A stretch of DNA of 64,000 nt. Origin: Bifidobacterium olomucense. Lineage in GTDB: Bacteria; Actinomycetota; Actinomycetes; Actinomycetales; Bifidobacteriaceae. Positions 35,508 through 44,809 of the stretch are shown here, one piece after another. A program made the position numbers and the translations under genes. Below the pieces are notes generated by a model that worked only from the letters and a program-made list of their open reading frames with translations, was not told where the DNA came from and did not search any database. The stretch covers positions 124,001-188,000 of the forward strand of contig NZ_JAAIIG010000003.1 of the NCBI RefSeq assembly GCF_012932375.1. Reading direction: 5' to 3'. Each line of letters begins with the position of its first letter. Within the stretch, counting starts at the first letter, position 1.

Positions 35508-36041
35508 ATGACTATGCGGCTGATCGAGACCTGGCTGGCGGACCAGGAGCGGGCGTTCGACCTGTTCGCAAAGTTTCCGGCGGAGGAGACAGGCTTTGAG
35601 AACCCGGCGGCCGGCATGAACCGTAAGCAGTTCGCCTCATACGTGCAGGGCTTGCGCGATGAGTCGATGGGCGTTGGCCTGCCAGACGGCTGGGTGCCGG
35701 CCACCAAATACATCCTCGTCAACGACGAAGGCGAGTACGTGGGTATCTTCAACCTGCGTCACCGTCTCGCCGACTTCCTGCGCAACGGTCCGGGACATAT
35801 TGGCTACGGTATTGCCTGCGAATACCGGGGTCGCGGCTACGCGACCTCCGGACTGAAGCTCACGCTTGCCAAGGCGCGCGCACTCGGCATCAAGGAAGCA
35901 TACTTGTGCGTGCATAAGACCAATCCGGCGAGCCTCGCCGTGCAGCGACATTGCGGCGCACGCATCGACCATGAGGACGAACGGGAATACTATACGCGCA
36001 TCGACACGAGTGCGCGGACGGAAACGATGGCCGATGAGTGA
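35508..36041 (+). CDS. GNAT-family N-acetyltransferase
   Basis: 177-residue acetyltransferase. The fold is marked by YILVNDEGEYVGIFNLRH near residues 68-85, GHIGYGIACEYRGRGYATSG near 97-116 (with the pyrophosphate-binding RGRGYA) and CVHKTNPASLAVQRHCGA near 136-153. The pattern resembles acetyltransferases annotated as predicted acetyltransferase (YjdJ-like, C-terminal GNAT). The ATG at 35508 is preferred over one 48 bases upstream because AAAGGGGAG lies at a normal distance. Its end overlaps the ASCH gene by 8 bases. Confidence 0.85.
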   Translation: MTMRLIETWLADQERAFDLFAKFPAEETGFENPAAGMNRKQFASYVQGLRDESMGVGLPDGWVPATKYILVNDEGEYVGIFNLRHRLADFLRNGPGHIGYGIACEYRGRGYATSGLKLTLAKARALGIKEAYLCVHKTNPASLAVQRHCGARIDHEDEREYYTRIDTSARTETMADE

Positions 36042-36510
36042 CGACACGACGAGAACGCGTCTACCGTTGCCGCCGGAATATGCGGATCTGCCGAAGGCCG
36101 AGTTCATGGCACCAGGACTCGAACGCGACCGGCTGGTTGGACTGATCCTTGACGGCACGAAGACCGCCACAGTCGCACTGTTGCGCGATTACACAGAATG
36201 CGGCGATCCTTTACCACGCGTCGGCGACCGCTCCGTTCTGGTCGATTCCAACGAACAAGGCGTGGCGATACTGGTCGTCACCGGCGTCACCGTGGCCCGG
36301 CTGGGCGATGTCACCGATCAGCACGCGTCGGCGGAAGGCGAAGGCGACACGACCGCGACGCAATGGAGACGCACGCATGAAGCATATTGGAACTCCTCGG
36401 AATACCGTTCCTGCTTTGCCGATCCAGCGTTCGCGATCGACGACGATACGCTCGTCGTACTCGAATATTTCAAGGTCGAGAATATGTCATGCCGGTCGTG
36501 CTGTTCTTGA
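36034..36510 (+). CDS. ASCH-domain protein
   Basis: 158-residue protein. The ASCH motif region is LILDGTKTATVALLRDY (about residues 35-50, with the GxKxxT core) followed by RVGDRSVLVDSNEQGVAILVVTGVTV (split here at NEQG) near 60-90 and WRRTHEAYW near 112. ASCH domains bind RNA or modified nucleosides, and some are amidohydrolases of N4-acetylcytidine; the exact role is not predictable here. Start overlaps the GNAT stop, suggesting one operon. The C-terminus has a Cys-rich end, CRSCCS, that could be an extension by frameshift. Confidence 0.8.
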   Translation: MSDDTTRTRLPLPPEYADLPKAEFMAPGLERDRLVGLILDGTKTATVALLRDYTECGDPLPRVGDRSVLVDSNEQGVAILVVTGVTVARLGDVTDQHASAEGEGDTTATQWRRTHEAYWNSSEYRSCFADPAFAIDDDTLVVLEYFKVENMSCRSCCS

Positions 36511-36658
36511 CGTGGCTACCGGAATAATTGTGCACGGTGTGCGCGGCAATCACCTACCGCCGATAACCGATGCTCTCGGAACGAAGCATCCTATGGCGCA
36601 TCTCTCAGAAAGTATGTGTTACAGAAAACGGTCGAATCGCCTATTACGGTCGGGAAAT

Positions 36659-37297
36659 ATGAGCAAGCTGCTGTTGACATCATTGTTCGCGAATGTGGCC
36701 TCGCTTCTGCCCGAATGCATGCCCGAGGTTGTGGGTTCTGGCACCACCGTCGCCTTCATTCCCACGGCAAGCCGAGCATCATGGCTGCGATTCCATGTAC
36801 GTGCGGCCGAACGGGCATTCGAACGCTTGGGAGTCAAAGTCGATGTGTTGGATGTGACGACCGAAACCCCTGACGAAATCCGACGCCGTATCGACCGTGA
36901 CGACCTGATCTACATATCCGGCGGCAATACGTTCTACCTGCTGCAGGAATTGCGGCGGCATGATGCCGATACCGCGATCCGCGAAGCGGTGATCTCGGGA
37001 AAGCCGTATGTGGGGGAGTCCGCCGGCTCGGTCATCGCCGCGCCGAACATCGCCTACATCCATTGGATGGACAGCACGGCGAAAGCCCCCGACTTGCACG
37101 GCTACGCGGATTGCACCGCGCTCGGATTGGTCGGCTTCCGCCCGGTACCGCATTGGGGAAGCCTGCCGTTCATGGCATCCACTCGCACCATCATGAGCAA
37201 ATACGACGGGCGGTACGCGATGAAACCGATGCGCAACGATGAGGCGATTCTGGTAGGAGAGGGCACACCGCGATTACTGCGAGGTATCCTCGCGTGA
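36659..37297 (+). CDS. Peptidase S51 family protein (peptidase E-like)
   Basis: 212-residue serine peptidase-type protein. LIYISGGNTFYLLQEL near residues 83-98 is the conserved block before the active site, and the nucleophile Ser lies in YVGESAGSVIAAP near 118-130. The N-terminus MSKLLLTSLFAN is typical of the family. Members cleave Asp-X dipeptides or are cyanophycinase relatives; the cargo here is open. GGTCGGGAA upstream is a weak ribosome binding site. The MFS gene on the other strand ends 27 bases after it. Confidence 0.85.
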   Translation: MSKLLLTSLFANVASLLPECMPEVVGSGTTVAFIPTASRASWLRFHVRAAERAFERLGVKVDVLDVTTETPDEIRRRIDRDDLIYISGGNTFYLLQELRRHDADTAIREAVISGKPYVGESAGSVIAAPNIAYIHWMDSTAKAPDLHGYADCTALGLVGFRPVPHWGSLPFMASTRTIMSKYDGRYAMKPMRNDEAILVGEGTPRLLRGILA

Positions 37298-37323
37298 TTG
37301 CCGTACACAGTCGGCCGTCACCC

Positions 37324-38640
37324 TTACAGTTCGGCCTGCTCCCATTGTGCCGGCAGTGGGATGCCCCTCGTCGGGGTGATGCAGGCAAGTAGCAGGCCGA
37401 AACCCGCGCATGCGACGACCAGTATCATGACCGCTCGGAAACCGAACCCTGATGCTTGCAACAACCAGCCGACCAGTGCCGGCGTCACAGCTCCGGGAAT
37501 ACCTATCGTGGTTTCGAACACGGTGGACACCCTGCCCTGCATACGGTCCGGCGTGCGTCCATAGATGAACCCGAGTTCGCCGGCGTTCAACGCGGGGAAC
37601 AACAGGGAGGCCGCCGTCGTGCACGCCACGATTACCCCGTACGAGTCGGTGAACAGCAGGGGAGTCATCGCGAGCGCGAACATGGCGAAGGTGAGCATGA
37701 TGAGCCTGCCGGTCGGGATGTGATCGACCAGCCAGCCGGCGGCCAACGAGCCGACCAATGCCGCGATTCCGGTGGACGTGCCGACCAGTCCGATGAGCGC
37801 CGCGTCCGTGCCGCGGGCGGCGAGCATGATCTGCACGCCGATGATGCTCCCGTAGCAGGCGATGTTGATGATCATGCCCTGCGCGATGGCCGCGAGAATC
37901 GTCCGTCTGGTCAGCGTCCATTTCCAGCCTTCAACGAACTGGGTGAGGAATGACGGGTGGTCCGTCTGTCTATCGGTGTCCGTCTGATTCGATGTTCTGC
38001 TCTCGACTGGAACTGCCGTCCTTTTCGGCAATGCCAGAGCGGTGAGGGCCGCCGTCAGATACAGCAGAGCGGACGCGATGAACGGGAACCATCCGGCGAT
38101 CCGGTACAGCAGTCCGCCGATCGCGCCGCCGGATAGTTCGACGCAGGATTCACGCGCCTCGCGTATCGCCTGCGCCTTGGCGAACCGTTCCATCGGCACG
38201 ATCGACTTGAGCATCGCATCATTGGATGGCCCTAACAGTCCGTTCATCACGGCGAACAACACGACAAACAGAGCGAACAGAATCGTGGTCATCATGTCGG
38301 CGGCAAGCAGGACGGTCGTCGCAAGGGACAGACCCATGCCGACGAATCCGAGCAGGATCATCAACAGTCTGCGGTCGTGACGGTCGGCGATCGCGCCGCC
38401 GATGGACATCAATACCAGTCTCATGGTCGATTCGATGGTGACCAACAGACCCGATACAAACGTCGAGCCGGACAGGGCAAGACCAATTAATGGTATGGCG
38501 AACGTACGCAGACTGACCGCGAACACGTCGGCCGTGTCGGCGATGAACCAGTTGCGGTATGCGGCCAGGCTCCACAACGAACGGGAGCCGTGTGCAACGT
38601 TGGCAGGGGAGTGAGCAGACGAGTGAATATCGGTGTTCAT
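37324..38640 (-). CDS. MFS transporter, predicted drug/metabolite exporter
   Basis: 438-residue membrane protein with about 12 helices. The cytoplasmic loop between helices 2 and 3, GGAIADRHDRRLLMI near residues 80-95, carries the MFS A-motif (GxxADRxxRR), and a longer loop near 205-235 divides the two halves. Features such as IGVQIMLAARGTDAALIGLVG near 270 resemble the MFS_3/enterobactin-exporter (EntS-like) subgroup. Substrate unknown. It is a single gene on the minus strand, with no regulator next to it. Confidence 0.85.
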   Translation of the reverse strand: MNTDIHSSAHSPANVAHGSRSLWSLAAYRNWFIADTADVFAVSLRTFAIPLIGLALSGSTFVSGLLVTIESTMRLVLMSIGGAIADRHDRRLLMILLGFVGMGLSLATTVLLAADMMTTILFALFVVLFAVMNGLLGPSNDAMLKSIVPMERFAKAQAIREARESCVELSGGAIGGLLYRIAGWFPFIASALLYLTAALTALALPKRTAVPVESRTSNQTDTDRQTDHPSFLTQFVEGWKWTLTRRTILAAIAQGMIINIACYGSIIGVQIMLAARGTDAALIGLVGTSTGIAALVGSLAAGWLVDHIPTGRLIMLTFAMFALAMTPLLFTDSYGVIVACTTAASLLFPALNAGELGFIYGRTPDRMQGRVSTVFETTIGIPGAVTPALVGWLLQASGFGFRAVMILVVACAGFGLLLACITPTRGIPLPAQWEQAEL

Positions 38641-39020
38641 GGTGAAACTCGTTTCATGACTGCCATGAACGGCATGCGACGGCCAATCGGTTACGGCCGA
38701 TTATGACGATCGCGGATACGCGTTCATGGGATGCGTTCTGAAATCAGGCATAACGACCTATCGCGCGAGTCCGAACCGGCACGCGGCGATAGGGAAGAGA
38801 CGGGAAAACGAAACCGTCAATCCGTCTAGTCGTATGCGAAGGATTGCAGAACGACGTACATGCAAATCTCCCTTGAACAATGACAACGCTGTCCCGTTGC
38901 GGAAACTCTTCCAAACAATTGCTGCCGCAACGCTATTGATACGTATTCATGATAAACCGCTGAAACCTAGTAAAACGCCGTTTCTCAAGTCCCTGATCCA
39001 AAGTTGACCGCGGAATGGCA
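38641..39020. other. Intergenic region without recognisable gene
   Basis: It contains the upstream region of the MFS gene (GAGTTTCACC before its ATG) and the end of the histidine kinase remnant. An open frame of about 90 codons on the plus strand has poor composition and no ribosome binding site. Nothing else is seen. Base composition is less GC-rich toward 38900-39000 than in the flanking genes. Confidence 0.4.
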
Positions 39021-39311
39021 TCAGTTCATGCCGGCCTTATACCAGAGAACGGCGATGTTGACGCGGGGCGTGAGAATGTCATCATCGCCGGCCGCAACCG
39101 AGCGAATGGCCTTATACAAGTTCGCGGTGTGCACATCCTTGCGCGGCATGAGCGTAAAACCCATACGTGTGGCAAGCTGATCATTCTGAACGGGACCGTC
39201 GTTTCTTGCGGTTACGGTCAGTGTCCCGCCGCCTGTATGGTCCCATGAAATGACGATACAATGCAGCCCGCTGCCATAACGGATGGCGTTGGTAGCGATC
39301 TCGCGGGTCAC
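39021..39311 (-). pseudogene. C-terminal remnant of a sensor histidine kinase (HATPase)
   Basis: The frame encodes TREIATNAIRYGSG, a classic N box of DesK/LiaS-type kinases, then ISWDHTGGGTLTVTARNDGP, the start of the ATP-binding core, and stops after a shortened C-terminus (VLWYKAGMN). No dimerisation/His domain, sensor or membrane part precedes it: the open frame upstream ends in the terminator of the aldo/keto reductase gene. It is therefore a truncated leftover, perhaps from the same gene loss that produced the receiver-kinase chimera at 32.5 kb. No ribosome binding site is visible. Confidence 0.6.
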
Positions 39312-39360
39312 TATGAAGCAATGGTCAATGGTTATGCGAGTCTTGCTTGCACATACAAGA

Positions 39361-39389
39361 TGGAAGGCGCAACATTGATGCGCCTTCCA
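39361..39389. terminator. Terminator of the aldo/keto reductase gene
   Basis: TGGAAGGCGC (39361-39370) pairs perfectly with GCGCCTTCCA (39380-39389), a 10-bp stem with a 9-nt loop, 23 bases past the minus-strand stop at 39412. The minus-strand tail is TCTTGTATGT, only moderately T-rich. Confidence 0.7.
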
Positions 39390-39411
39390 TCGTTAACTTG
39401 GATGTCAACCG

Positions 39412-40371
39412 TCACTTGGTGAACGGTTCGGACGCTTGGTCGAGCGCGGCGATCTCGTCATCGGATAGGTCAAGCGACACCGACTGGATCAGCGCCGGCA
39501 ACTGTTCAGGTGTGCGCGCCGAAGCGATCGGGCCGGCGACCTGCGGACGATGACGCAACCATGCAAGTGCGATTGTCGCAATCGCCACGCCATGCGCCTT
39601 GGCCACCTCGGCAAGGGCATCGACCACGGCGAAACCATCGTCGGTCAGATAATCGGCGACCATGCCTTGCCGCGCCTTGCCCTCTGCATCGGCGGCAGAA
39701 CGATACTTACCGGTCAGGAATCCTGCGGCCAGCGAGAAATATGGGAACACCGCGAGGTTCTCGCGCGCGGCGACCGGCGCGAGTGTGCGCTCATAATTGC
39801 CGCGAGTCACGAGATTGTAATGCGGCTCCAATGCGACCGGCAGCGCATATCCATTCTCGTGGGCGATACGGAACCATTCCTCGATACGATCGGCCGTGTA
39901 GTTCGACAGACCAATCGCGCGGATCTTGCCAGCCTTGACGAGTTCGTCGAACGCGGCTGCAGTCTCTTCGAGCGGCGTGCTTTTATCATCGAAATGCGCG
40001 TAGTACAGGTCGATCACATCGGTGCCCAGTCGCAGTAACGATTCGTTCGCAGCGGCAATCACATTATCGTGTGACAATCCCTTGTATTGCGGGTGCTCAC
40101 TCACCTTCGTAGCGATGACCACTTTGTCTCGGTTGCCGCGCACAGCCAGCCAGCGGCCGAGCAGAATCTCGGATTCGCCGCCCGCATTGCCCGGTACCCA
40201 TGCTGAATACACGTCAGCAGTGTCGATGAAGTTACCGCCCGCCTCGACATATGCATCCAGCACTTTACGGCTGGTCTCTTCGTCGCTCGTCCAGCCAAAC
40301 GTGTTACCACCCAAAACCAGTGGGAACACCTCCAGGTCGCTGTTGCCCACCTTCACACGCTGATCTGTCAT
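39412..40371 (-). CDS. Aldo/keto reductase
   Basis: 319-residue NADPH-dependent oxidoreductase. Catalytic tetrad positions are visible: Asp in GNFIDTADVYSAW (residue about 50) with Tyr a few residues on, Lys in KVVIATKVSEH near 87, and His in DLYYAHFDD near 122. The NADPH-binding C-terminus has GPIASARTPEQL near 280. The family is broad, so a physiological aldehyde or sugar substrate cannot be named. AAGGAAG precedes the ATG. It appears to be a monocistronic unit. Confidence 0.9.
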   Translation of the reverse strand: MTDQRVKVGNSDLEVFPLVLGGNTFGWTSDEETSRKVLDAYVEAGGNFIDTADVYSAWVPGNAGGESEILLGRWLAVRGNRDKVVIATKVSEHPQYKGLSHDNVIAAANESLLRLGTDVIDLYYAHFDDKSTPLEETAAAFDELVKAGKIRAIGLSNYTADRIEEWFRIAHENGYALPVALEPHYNLVTRGNYERTLAPVAARENLAVFPYFSLAAGFLTGKYRSAADAEGKARQGMVADYLTDDGFAVVDALAEVAKAHGVAIATIALAWLRHRPQVAGPIASARTPEQLPALIQSVSLDLSDDEIAALDQASEPFTK

Positions 40372-40649
40372 GATGCCTTCCTTTCATACCATCTCGTTGC
40401 CGCGAATAAGACAACGAGACAATGCACGGTCATACGTAGTATTCGCCCACAGACCGAGCATGGATAGTTCGGCCATGAACCTCATCCATTGTCCCTCGAA
40501 CAAGAAACAGCGAGCAGAAAGACGTGCCCGATTTCCGCTCCCAGCTGAGAGCCATGATCAAGAGAGAGATGACGCAAACCCTTCGCCGGTCATCCACATC
40601 GCATTCCTTGTCCTGACCGTTATGGATCGCCGAATGATATCCTGACGAC

Positions 40650-41345
40650 ATGTGCAGATGTTTTGCGGCCGACTTGGACTGGGATGCGATTGCGAATCAG
40701 TTCGACGTGGATGAAGATAACACGGATCCAGTCACGCTTCCGCAGCCGTCGTACAACTTTCAGCCCAAACAGACCATAGGCGTCATGGCGCAGGGGAGGG
40801 ACGGGCGGCGTCATTTGACCGGCGCCTATTGGTCGTTGATTCCACCGTGGAGCGATAGTAAGGATCTGTCATATCCCACATATAATGCACGTATCGAATC
40901 AGCATGCACCAAACCTACGTTTGCCGACGCAGCTCAATCCATGCGCGCGATTATCCCCGTTTCTGGATATTACGAATTCCATGGCCATCGTCCGTACTAC
41001 TTCCACTCGCCGAACGATGCGCCACTGTTCTTGGCTGGCCTGTTCTCTTGGTGGCGGGCGGGCCGTTCCCCATGGTTATTGACTGCGACAATACTCACTT
41101 GTCAGGCGGTGGATGGTCCGGCCACGGTTCATAACCGTATGCCTCTGCTGGTGTCTCACGGCATGACCGATGTCTGGCTCGATCGTTCGGTTGATGGCGC
41201 GACTCTGATTGCAGACGCGCACAATGACGGTGTCAAGTTGTCCCGACAGCTCGACTTCCATGAAGTCGCCTCATTCGGGCCGACGGATGACGGCCGCACG
41301 CTGATCCGACCGCTACCTCGCCTTCAACAAGTGCTCCCATTCTGA
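40650..41345 (+). CDS. SRAP-domain protein (HMCES/YedK family)
   Basis: 231-residue DNA-protein-crosslinking sensor of abasic sites in single-stranded DNA. After removal of Met1 the catalytic Cys2 (MCRCF) becomes N-terminal. Other family blocks are YNARIESA near residue 80, with conserved Asn and Glu, IIPVSGYYEF near 103, with active-site Glu, and VHNRMPLLV near 160, with the His. It lies upstream of an AP endonuclease IV gene (41674), another abasic-site enzyme, with a small membrane-protein frame in between on the other strand. CGACAT before the ATG leaves the ribosome binding site unclear. Confidence 0.92.
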   Translation: MCRCFAADLDWDAIANQFDVDEDNTDPVTLPQPSYNFQPKQTIGVMAQGRDGRRHLTGAYWSLIPPWSDSKDLSYPTYNARIESACTKPTFADAAQSMRAIIPVSGYYEFHGHRPYYFHSPNDAPLFLAGLFSWWRAGRSPWLLTATILTCQAVDGPATVHNRMPLLVSHGMTDVWLDRSVDGATLIADAHNDGVKLSRQLDFHEVASFGPTDDGRTLIRPLPRLQQVLPF

Positions 41346-41673
41346 TACGCCAATCGTCACATGCATATTCGGTTGTGCAGAGTCAAAGAAACAATCACCG
41401 TCGGTTACGTTGGTTGTACTGATGCCGTTCCCAGAGAAAGTCAGCTACATCCAGAAGAATCGCAATCACAGCCAGAACAACAAGAAGCAAACTTTTGCCT
41501 ACGGAAGCGATAAGAAGAAGAACGCAACAAACCAAACTAGCGACTCGCCACCAATTCACAGACATAACTTCATAATACAGCTTCTTTGGCTGCTCAAAGC
41601 GGATTCAAATTCCGGTAATGTACGGTTACCGTAGGTATCGATAACCGAATAACTGGGCGAAAGGCGGAACGAC
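41346..41673. other. Intergenic region between SRAP and nfo genes
   Basis: No gene is seen on the plus strand, where a Lys and Asn-rich open frame looks like the antisense of a membrane-protein sequence. The minus strand holds a plausible 56-codon gene at 41395-41565, listed separately. The nfo ribosome binding site GAAAGG is at 41658-41663. Confidence 0.5.
41395..41565 (-). CDS. Small two-helix membrane protein, unknown
   Basis: 56-residue frame, MSVNWWRVASLVCC followed by a hydrophobic helix, a short GKS turn and a second helix (LLLVVLAVIAILLDV), then a polar tail ending WERHQYNQRNRR. Hydrophobic segments alternating with charged ends is the composition of a real small membrane protein rather than of random frame; the opposite strand is Lys/Asn-rich as a consequence. 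The ribosome binding site is weak (GAAG). No family recognised. It starts 109 bases upstream of nfo on the other strand and ends 50 bases after the SRAP gene. Confidence 0.4.
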   Translation of the reverse strand: MSVNWWRVASLVCCVLLLIASVGKSLLLVVLAVIAILLDVADFLWERHQYNQRNRR

Positions 41674-42525
41674 ATGACAAGGCTACTCATCGGATCTCAT
41701 TTATCAACATCCGGCGGATGGAAAGCGCTGCTGAAACGATCACACGATGAAGGCGGTTCCGCATTCGCGTTCTTTCCCCGTTCTCCGTATGGCAAACGTT
41801 CAAAGGCTCTGGAACCGTCCAAGGCAGCGGAGTTCGGCGCACAGCTCAAGGCCGAAGGATACGGGCCGTTGGTAGTCCATGCGCCCTATGTATACAACCT
41901 TGCGAGCAAGGACGAAGCCAAACGCCAGTTCGCTATAGAAGCGCTTGCTGAGGATATAGAACTGCTGACACCGATTCGTGAAGCGGGACAGGAGGCCTAC
42001 ATCAATATTCATCCAGGAGCGCACGTAGGACAAGGCTCCGAAACCGGATGCCGGTTGATCAGTGAGGGACTGAATCAGGTACTGGAGCGAGCGCACGGCA
42101 TCCCCGTGTTGCTGGAGACTATGGCCGGCAAAGGTACTGAGTGCGGACGCAGTTTCGAAGAGCTTGCCATGATCATGGATGATGTTGACAATACGACAAA
42201 CGTTGGCGTTACGTTCGATACTTGCCATGTACTGGATGCTGGATACGATATCGTGAACGATTATGACGGAGTAATGCGTCAGTTGGATGAGATTATTGGT
42301 TTAAGCAATGTCAAAGCCGTCCATGTCAACGATTCTCAATTCGGACTCGGATCACACAAGGACCGTCACGCCAATATCGGTGAAGGCCACCTCGGCATCC
42401 CATTCTTTACTCGGCTGGTCAACGACCCGTATATGGCGCAATTGCCGATGATTCTGGAAACCAAGGAACAGGCGCCTGATACTCATTGTAATGAAATCAC
42501 GTTGCTGCGATCGCTGGTGGCATAG
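41674..42525 (+). CDS. nfo: AP endonuclease IV
   Basis: Zinc-dependent endonuclease of 283 residues that cuts DNA 5' to abasic sites. It starts LLIGSHLSTSGGW, with the first zinc-ligand His, and carries the family blocks LVVHAPYVYNLAS near residue 67, INIHPGAHVG near 110, VLLETMAGKG near 143 (Glu ligand), GVTFDTCHVLDAGYD near 177, KAVHVNDSQFGLGSHKDRHANIG near 214-236 (split at SQFG), and ILETKEQ near 264. The ATG is preceded by GAAAGG. Together with the SRAP gene upstream it forms a small abasic-site repair neighbourhood. Confidence 0.94.
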   Translation: MTRLLIGSHLSTSGGWKALLKRSHDEGGSAFAFFPRSPYGKRSKALEPSKAAEFGAQLKAEGYGPLVVHAPYVYNLASKDEAKRQFAIEALAEDIELLTPIREAGQEAYINIHPGAHVGQGSETGCRLISEGLNQVLERAHGIPVLLETMAGKGTECGRSFEELAMIMDDVDNTTNVGVTFDTCHVLDAGYDIVNDYDGVMRQLDEIIGLSNVKAVHVNDSQFGLGSHKDRHANIGEGHLGIPFFTRLVNDPYMAQLPMILETKEQAPDTHCNEITLLRSLVA

Positions 42526-42688
42526 GAAACAGAACATATTGCCTCGGACGAAGCTCCCATCACCTGCCAAAACCAGTATCTGCATTCGTTCCATTACGGG
42601 CAATAGCCCAAAATGTAGGACAGGGCAGACCGGCCGGGCGGACCATGGCTAGAGTGTCGCATGATCGATCACCAACAAAGGGAGGATC

Positions 42689-44776
42689 ATGTCGGTTTTG
42701 GACGAACTGGTAGCGGGTGCGCTGGAAGATCAGCAGACCCGCGAGCGTACCGTGTCACTGGAGGAAGTGAGGAAGGCCGCGCTGACGGCCCCGGCTCCCA
42801 TCGATGCGACGCGATGGCTTAAGCGCACGGACGGCATTCCGGTGATTGCCGAGATCAAGCGCGCCTCCCCGTCCAAGGGCCATCTGTCCGACATTCCGGA
42901 TCCTGCCGGTTTGGCCCGCGAATACGAGAAGGGCGGCGCAAGCGCTATTTCTGTGCTGACTGAAGGCCGCCGTTTTCTTGGCTCGCTTGACGATTTGGAC
43001 AAGGTACGCGCAGCCGTGCATATCCCGGTATTGCGCAAGGACTTCATCGTCACCGATTACCAGATCTACGAGGCTCGTGCGCATGGTGCCGATCTGGTGC
43101 TGTTGATTGTGGCGGCACTCGATGATGCCGAGCTCAAGCGTCTACTTGATCTTGCGCATGAACTGGGCATGACCGTACTCGTGGAGACCCATACCCGTGA
43201 GGAAATCGAACGTGCGCGCAAGGCCGGTGCCCGCGTGATCGGCATCAACGCGCGCAACCTGAAGAACCTGCGCGTGGATGTCAACAAATACAACGAGTTG
43301 GCTGCGGACCTGCCCGAGGATGTCATCAAGGTAGCAGAATCCGGTGTGTTCGGCGCAGTTGAAGTTGAGGATTACGCCCGCGCAGGAGCGGACGCGGTGT
43401 TGGTCGGCGAAGGCGTGGCCACCGCCGACAATCATGAACTTGCAGTGGAACGACTAGTAAAGGCAGGAGCACAAGTGAAAGCATCCGAAACCACCCCATT
43501 GAGCGAGCATCAGGGACCGTACTGGGGACAGTTCGGCGGCCGCTACGTGCCTGAAGCGCTGATTACCGCGCTTGACGAACTGGAACGCGTCTACAACGAA
43601 GCCAAGGCCGATCCGGAATTCCATAAGGAATTCATGACCCTGCAGCAGCGTTATGTGGGCCGTCCGAGCCCGCTGACCGAAGCTCCGCGCTTTGCCGAGC
43701 TCGTCAAAGACAAGACCGGCCTTGACGCGCGCATCTTCCTGAAGCGCGAGGACCTGAACCATACGGGCGCCCACAAGATCAACAACGCGCTCGGCCAGGC
43801 ACTGCTCGTTAAGCGCATGGGCAAGACCCGCGTCATCGCCGAAACCGGTGCCGGACAGCACGGCGTGGCCACCGCCACCGTATGCGCCATGCTCGGTCTC
43901 AAATGCCGTATCTACATGGGGCAGATCGATGCCCGCCGCCAAGCTCTGAACGTAGCTCGCATGCGTATGCTCGGTGCCGAAGTGGTCGAGGTCACGCTTG
44001 GCGACCGCATTCTGAAGGATGCCATCAACGAAGCCCTGCGAGACTGGGTGACCAACGTCAAGGACACCCATTATCTGCTCGGTACGGTCGCCGGCCCGCA
44101 CCCGTTCCCGGCCATGGTGCGCGACTTCCAGAAGATCATCGGCGAAGAAGCCAAAGAACAGCTCAAGGACTGGTATGGCATTGACCATCCGGACGCGATC
44201 TGCGCCTGCGTGGGCGGCGGCTCCAACGCCATCGGCGTGATGAACGCCTTCCTGGACGATGACCGTGTGAACCTGTACGGCTACGAGGCCGGCGGCAAGG
44301 GCCCTGAATCCGGCAAGCACGCCATCCGCTTCGCACCAGGCACCGGTCAGCTCGGCATGTTCCAAGGTGCCAAGAGCTACCTGCTGGAAACCGACGAAGG
44401 CCAGACCCTCGACACCTACTCCATCTCCGCCGGCCTCGATTACGCATCTGTTGGCCCTGAGCACGCATGGCTCAAGGACATCGGCCGCGTGAACTATTCC
44501 TGGGCCACCGACGAGGAGGCCATGAACGCCTTCCGCGACCTGAGCCAGACCGAGGGCATCATTCCCGCCATCGAAAGCTCTCATGCCGTCGCCGGCGCGT
44601 ACAAGGCCGCCGCAGACCTCAAAGCCAAGGGCTATGACAAGGCCGTGATGATCATCAACATTTCCGGCCGAGGCGACAAGGACATGGCCACCGCCGGCAA
44701 GTGGTTCGGCTACCTGACCGACGATCAGGCCAAGGCATTGGAAGTCACCGGAGCACACGGCAACACCGTGGCATGA
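42689..44776 (+). CDS. trpCB: Fused indole-3-glycerol-phosphate synthase / tryptophan synthase beta
   Basis: 695-residue fusion of two tryptophan enzymes. Residues 1 to about 265 are Trp[14 protein letters not shown] near 51-63, [16 protein letters not shown] near 114, INARNLKNL near 188 and AESGVFG near 213. Residues about 270-695 are Trp[17 protein letters not shown] near 272, the PLP Lys in [16 protein letters not shown] near 360-375, [10 protein letters not shown] near 508 and [14 protein letters not shown] near 577. Fusion may help pass substrate within the pathway; indole is channelled between TrpB and the TrpA encoded next. GGGAGG precedes the start. Confidence 0.95.
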   Translation: MSVLDELVAGALEDQQTRERTVSLEEVRKAALTAPAPIDATRWLKRTDGIPVIAEIKRASPSKGHLSDIPDPAGLAREYEKGGASAISVLTEGRRFLGSLDDLDKVRAAVHIPVLRKDFIVTDYQIYEARAHGADLVLLIVAALDDAELKRLLDLAHELGMTVLVETHTREEIERARKAGARVIGINARNLKNLRVDVNKYNELAADLPEDVIKVAESGVFGAVEVEDYARAGADAVLVGEGVATADNHELAVERLVKAGAQVKASETTPLSEHQGPYWGQFGGRYVPEALITALDELERVYNEAKADPEFHKEFMTLQQRYVGRPSPLTEAPRFAELVKDKTGLDARIFLKREDLNHTGAHKINNALGQALLVKRMGKTRVIAETGAGQHGVATATVCAMLGLKCRIYMGQIDARRQALNVARMRMLGAEVVEVTLGDRILKDAINEALRDWVTNVKDTHYLLGTVAGPHPFPAMVRDFQKIIGEEAKEQLKDWYGIDHPDAICACVGGGSNAIGVMNAFLDDDRVNLYGYEAGGKGPESGKHAIRFAPGTGQLGMFQGAKSYLLETDEGQTLDTYSISAGLDYASVGPEHAWLKDIGRVNYSWATDEEAMNAFRDLSQTEGIIPAIESSHAVAGAYKAAADLKAKGYDKAVMIINISGRGDKDMATAGKWFGYLTDDQAKALEVTGAHGNTVA

Positions 44777-44809
44777 TTCCAAAGAATGCGTAAGTAGGAG
44801 AACAACATT

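Noticed and set aside
41410-41634. 74-codon plus-strand frame between SRAP and nfo
   Set aside because: Lys- and Asn-rich and antisense to two hydrophobic helices on the minus strand, which look like the real product.
43454-44782. Minus-strand frame antisense to trpB
   Set aside because: It mirrors the highly conserved TrpB sequence and contains no motif.
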